64,000 bases of DNA, taken from contig NZ_JAMTCI010000001.1 of NCBI RefSeq assembly GCF_024171765.1, positions 868,001 through 932,000 on the forward strand, written 5' to 3'. Of the stretch, positions 63,088 through 64,000 are shown piece by piece. Origin of the DNA: Williamsia deligens. Its GTDB lineage: Bacteria > Actinomycetota > Actinomycetes > Mycobacteriales > Mycobacteriaceae. The stretch's first letter is position 1. Each line of letters starts with the position of its first letter. The notes beneath the pieces were generated by a model that searched no databases, was not told the DNA's origin, and saw only the letters and a list, made by a program, of their open reading frames with translations. The position numbers and the translations under genes are program-made.

Positions 63088-64000
63088 CCCCCGACACGTC
63101 GTGGTTCGCGACGCTCATCGTGCTGCCGACGCTGCTGCCCCTGATCGGCGCCGCGTCGACCCTGGTGATGGGACGCAGCCCCCGCGTCCAACGCGCGGTC
63201 ACCATCCTGGCCATCGGCGGGGCGTTCGTCGCGTCGTGTCTGCTGCTCTACCTGACCGACAGGCACGGCACCTACGCGCTGCACGTCGGCGGGTGGGACG
63301 CCCGCGGCACCGACAACGGTCCGCTGGGCATCACCCTCGTGGTCGACCAGTTGTCCGCACTGATGCTGGTGGTCTCCACCGTCGTGCTGCTCTGCGTCGT
63401 CCTGTACGCCGTCGGGCAGGGCATCCGCGACGGCACCAGCGAGCAACCGACGTCGATCTTCCTGCCGACCTACCTCGCGCTCACCGCGGGCGTCTGCAAC
63501 GCCTTCCTCGCCGGCGACCTGTTCAACCTGTTCGTCTCGTTCGAGGTGCTGCTCGCGGCGAGCTTCGTGCTGCTCACGCTGGGCGCCAGCGCCGACCGCG
63601 TCCGCGCGGGCGTGTCCTACGTGATGGTCTCGATGGTCTCGTCGCTGATCTTCCTCGCGGGCATCGGCTTCGCCTACGCGGCGACCGGCACGCTGAACCT
63701 CGCCGAGATGGCGGTGCGCCTGCAGGACGTCCCCGACGGAACCCGCACCGCGCTGTACGCGGTCCTGCTGGTCGCGTTCGGGATCAAGGCCGCCGTCTTC
63801 CCGCTGTCGACGTGGCTGCCGGACTCCTACCCGACCGCGCCGGCACCGGTCACCGCCGTCTTCGCCGGCCTGCTCACCAAGGTGGGTGTCTACGCGATCA
63901 TCCGCACGCACACCCTGCTGTTCCCGGGTGGGTCGATGGACACGGTGCTCCTCGTCGCGGGCCTGCTGACGATGGTGGTCGGCATCCTCGGTGCGATCGC
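63084..64000 (+). CDS. mnhD: Mrp antiporter subunit D (NuoM/NuoN-like), 3' truncated by window edge
   Basis: At least 305 aa visible. From ATG 63084 (overlapping the mnhC stop) the product has many hydrophobic segments, with the NuoN/MrpD-like stretch FNLFVSFEVLLAASFVLLTL, IKAAVFPLSTWLPDSYPTAP and APVTAVFAGLLTKVGVYAII. Lys and Glu of the proton path are present. It continues past the window. It follows mnhA and mnhC in the usual Mrp order. Confidence 0.92.
   Translation, partial: MTPDTSWFATLIVLPTLLPLIGAASTLVMGRSPRVQRAVTILAIGGAFVASCLLLYLTDRHGTYALHVGGWDARGTDNGPLGITLVVDQLSALMLVVSTVVLLCVVLYAVGQGIRDGTSEQPTSIFLPTYLALTAGVCNAFLAGDLFNLFVSFEVLLAASFVLLTLGASADRVRAGVSYVMVSMVSSLIFLAGIGFAYAATGTLNLAEMAVRLQDVPDGTRTALYAVLLVAFGIKAAVFPLSTWLPDSYPTAPAPVTAVFAGLLTKVGVYAIIRTHTLLFPGGSMDTVLLVAGLLTMVVGILGAI

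Overview
The window is high-GC DNA with actinobacterial genes packed on both strands. The gene content points to a mycolic-acid-containing actinomycete of the order Mycobacteriales, Gordonia- or Williamsia-like rather than Mycobacterium itself. Supporting genes are RamB, GroEL2 ending in Gly-Gly-Met-Gly-Phe, a REP13E12-type DUF222/HNH gene, an MrpA-type antiporter and several DUF families typical of this order. From memory of the Mycobacterium tuberculosis map, the order DUF445/TetR - fadB2 - icl - ramB - Rv0464c-like - lpdC - prolyl oligopeptidase - groEL2 - moeA - psd - pssA follows the Rv0473 to Rv0436c segment, with many lineage-specific insertions. Many starts lie 6-7 nt behind a TAnnnT box, which suggests leaderless mRNAs.

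Layout. 1-5.2 kb: a truncated TetR gene, a DUF445 membrane protein, and a TetR - DUF4873 - SDR - PPK2 cluster that converges on a rhomboid-like gene. 5.2-13.2 kb: a central carbon block with a MetE-like protein, fadB2 and isocitrate lyase on the minus strand, diverging from ramB, a carboxymuconolactone-decarboxylase-like protein and a methyltransferase. 13.2-22.2 kb: a PucR-type regulator, a glycosyltransferase, a 3-methyladenine-glycosylase-like protein, dihydrolipoamide dehydrogenase, a flavin oxidoreductase, a CtaG-like protein and prolyl oligopeptidase. 22.2-37.4 kb: accessory genes, including a DUF222/HNH gene broken by an amber codon between two copies of a palindrome, a propeller membrane protein, a second PPK2, tandem thioesterase-like genes, trans-aconitate methyltransferase, nicotinamidase, a DNA-repair-like fusion, DsbA/FrnE and a secreted hydrolase. 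37.4-41.2 kb: an ssuCBAD alkanesulfonate operon with a one-base frameshift in ssuB. 41.2-50.1 kb: a lipoprotein, groEL2 under two CIRCE operators, pirin/GNAT, TetR/MFS and a membrane-fused acyl-CoA-thioesterase-like protein. 50.2-64 kb: a paired acyl-CoA dehydrogenase set, HAD and M20 enzymes, moeA-psd-pssA and the start of an Mrp antiporter operon that runs off the end.

The signals I find most worth following are these. (1) A full-length MetE-like protein has lost three of the four zinc ligands and is tightly coupled to fadB2. (2) Palindromes matching the AcnR operator lie in front of trans-aconitate methyltransferase (two copies) and between icl and ramB (one copy); together these would tie aconitate sensing to the glyoxylate shunt and to trans-aconitate detoxification. 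(3) A DUF222/HNH unit lies between two copies of one palindrome. (4) A KstR-like operator sits on the flavin oxidoreductase promoter. No rRNA, tRNA, CRISPR array or prophage was seen.
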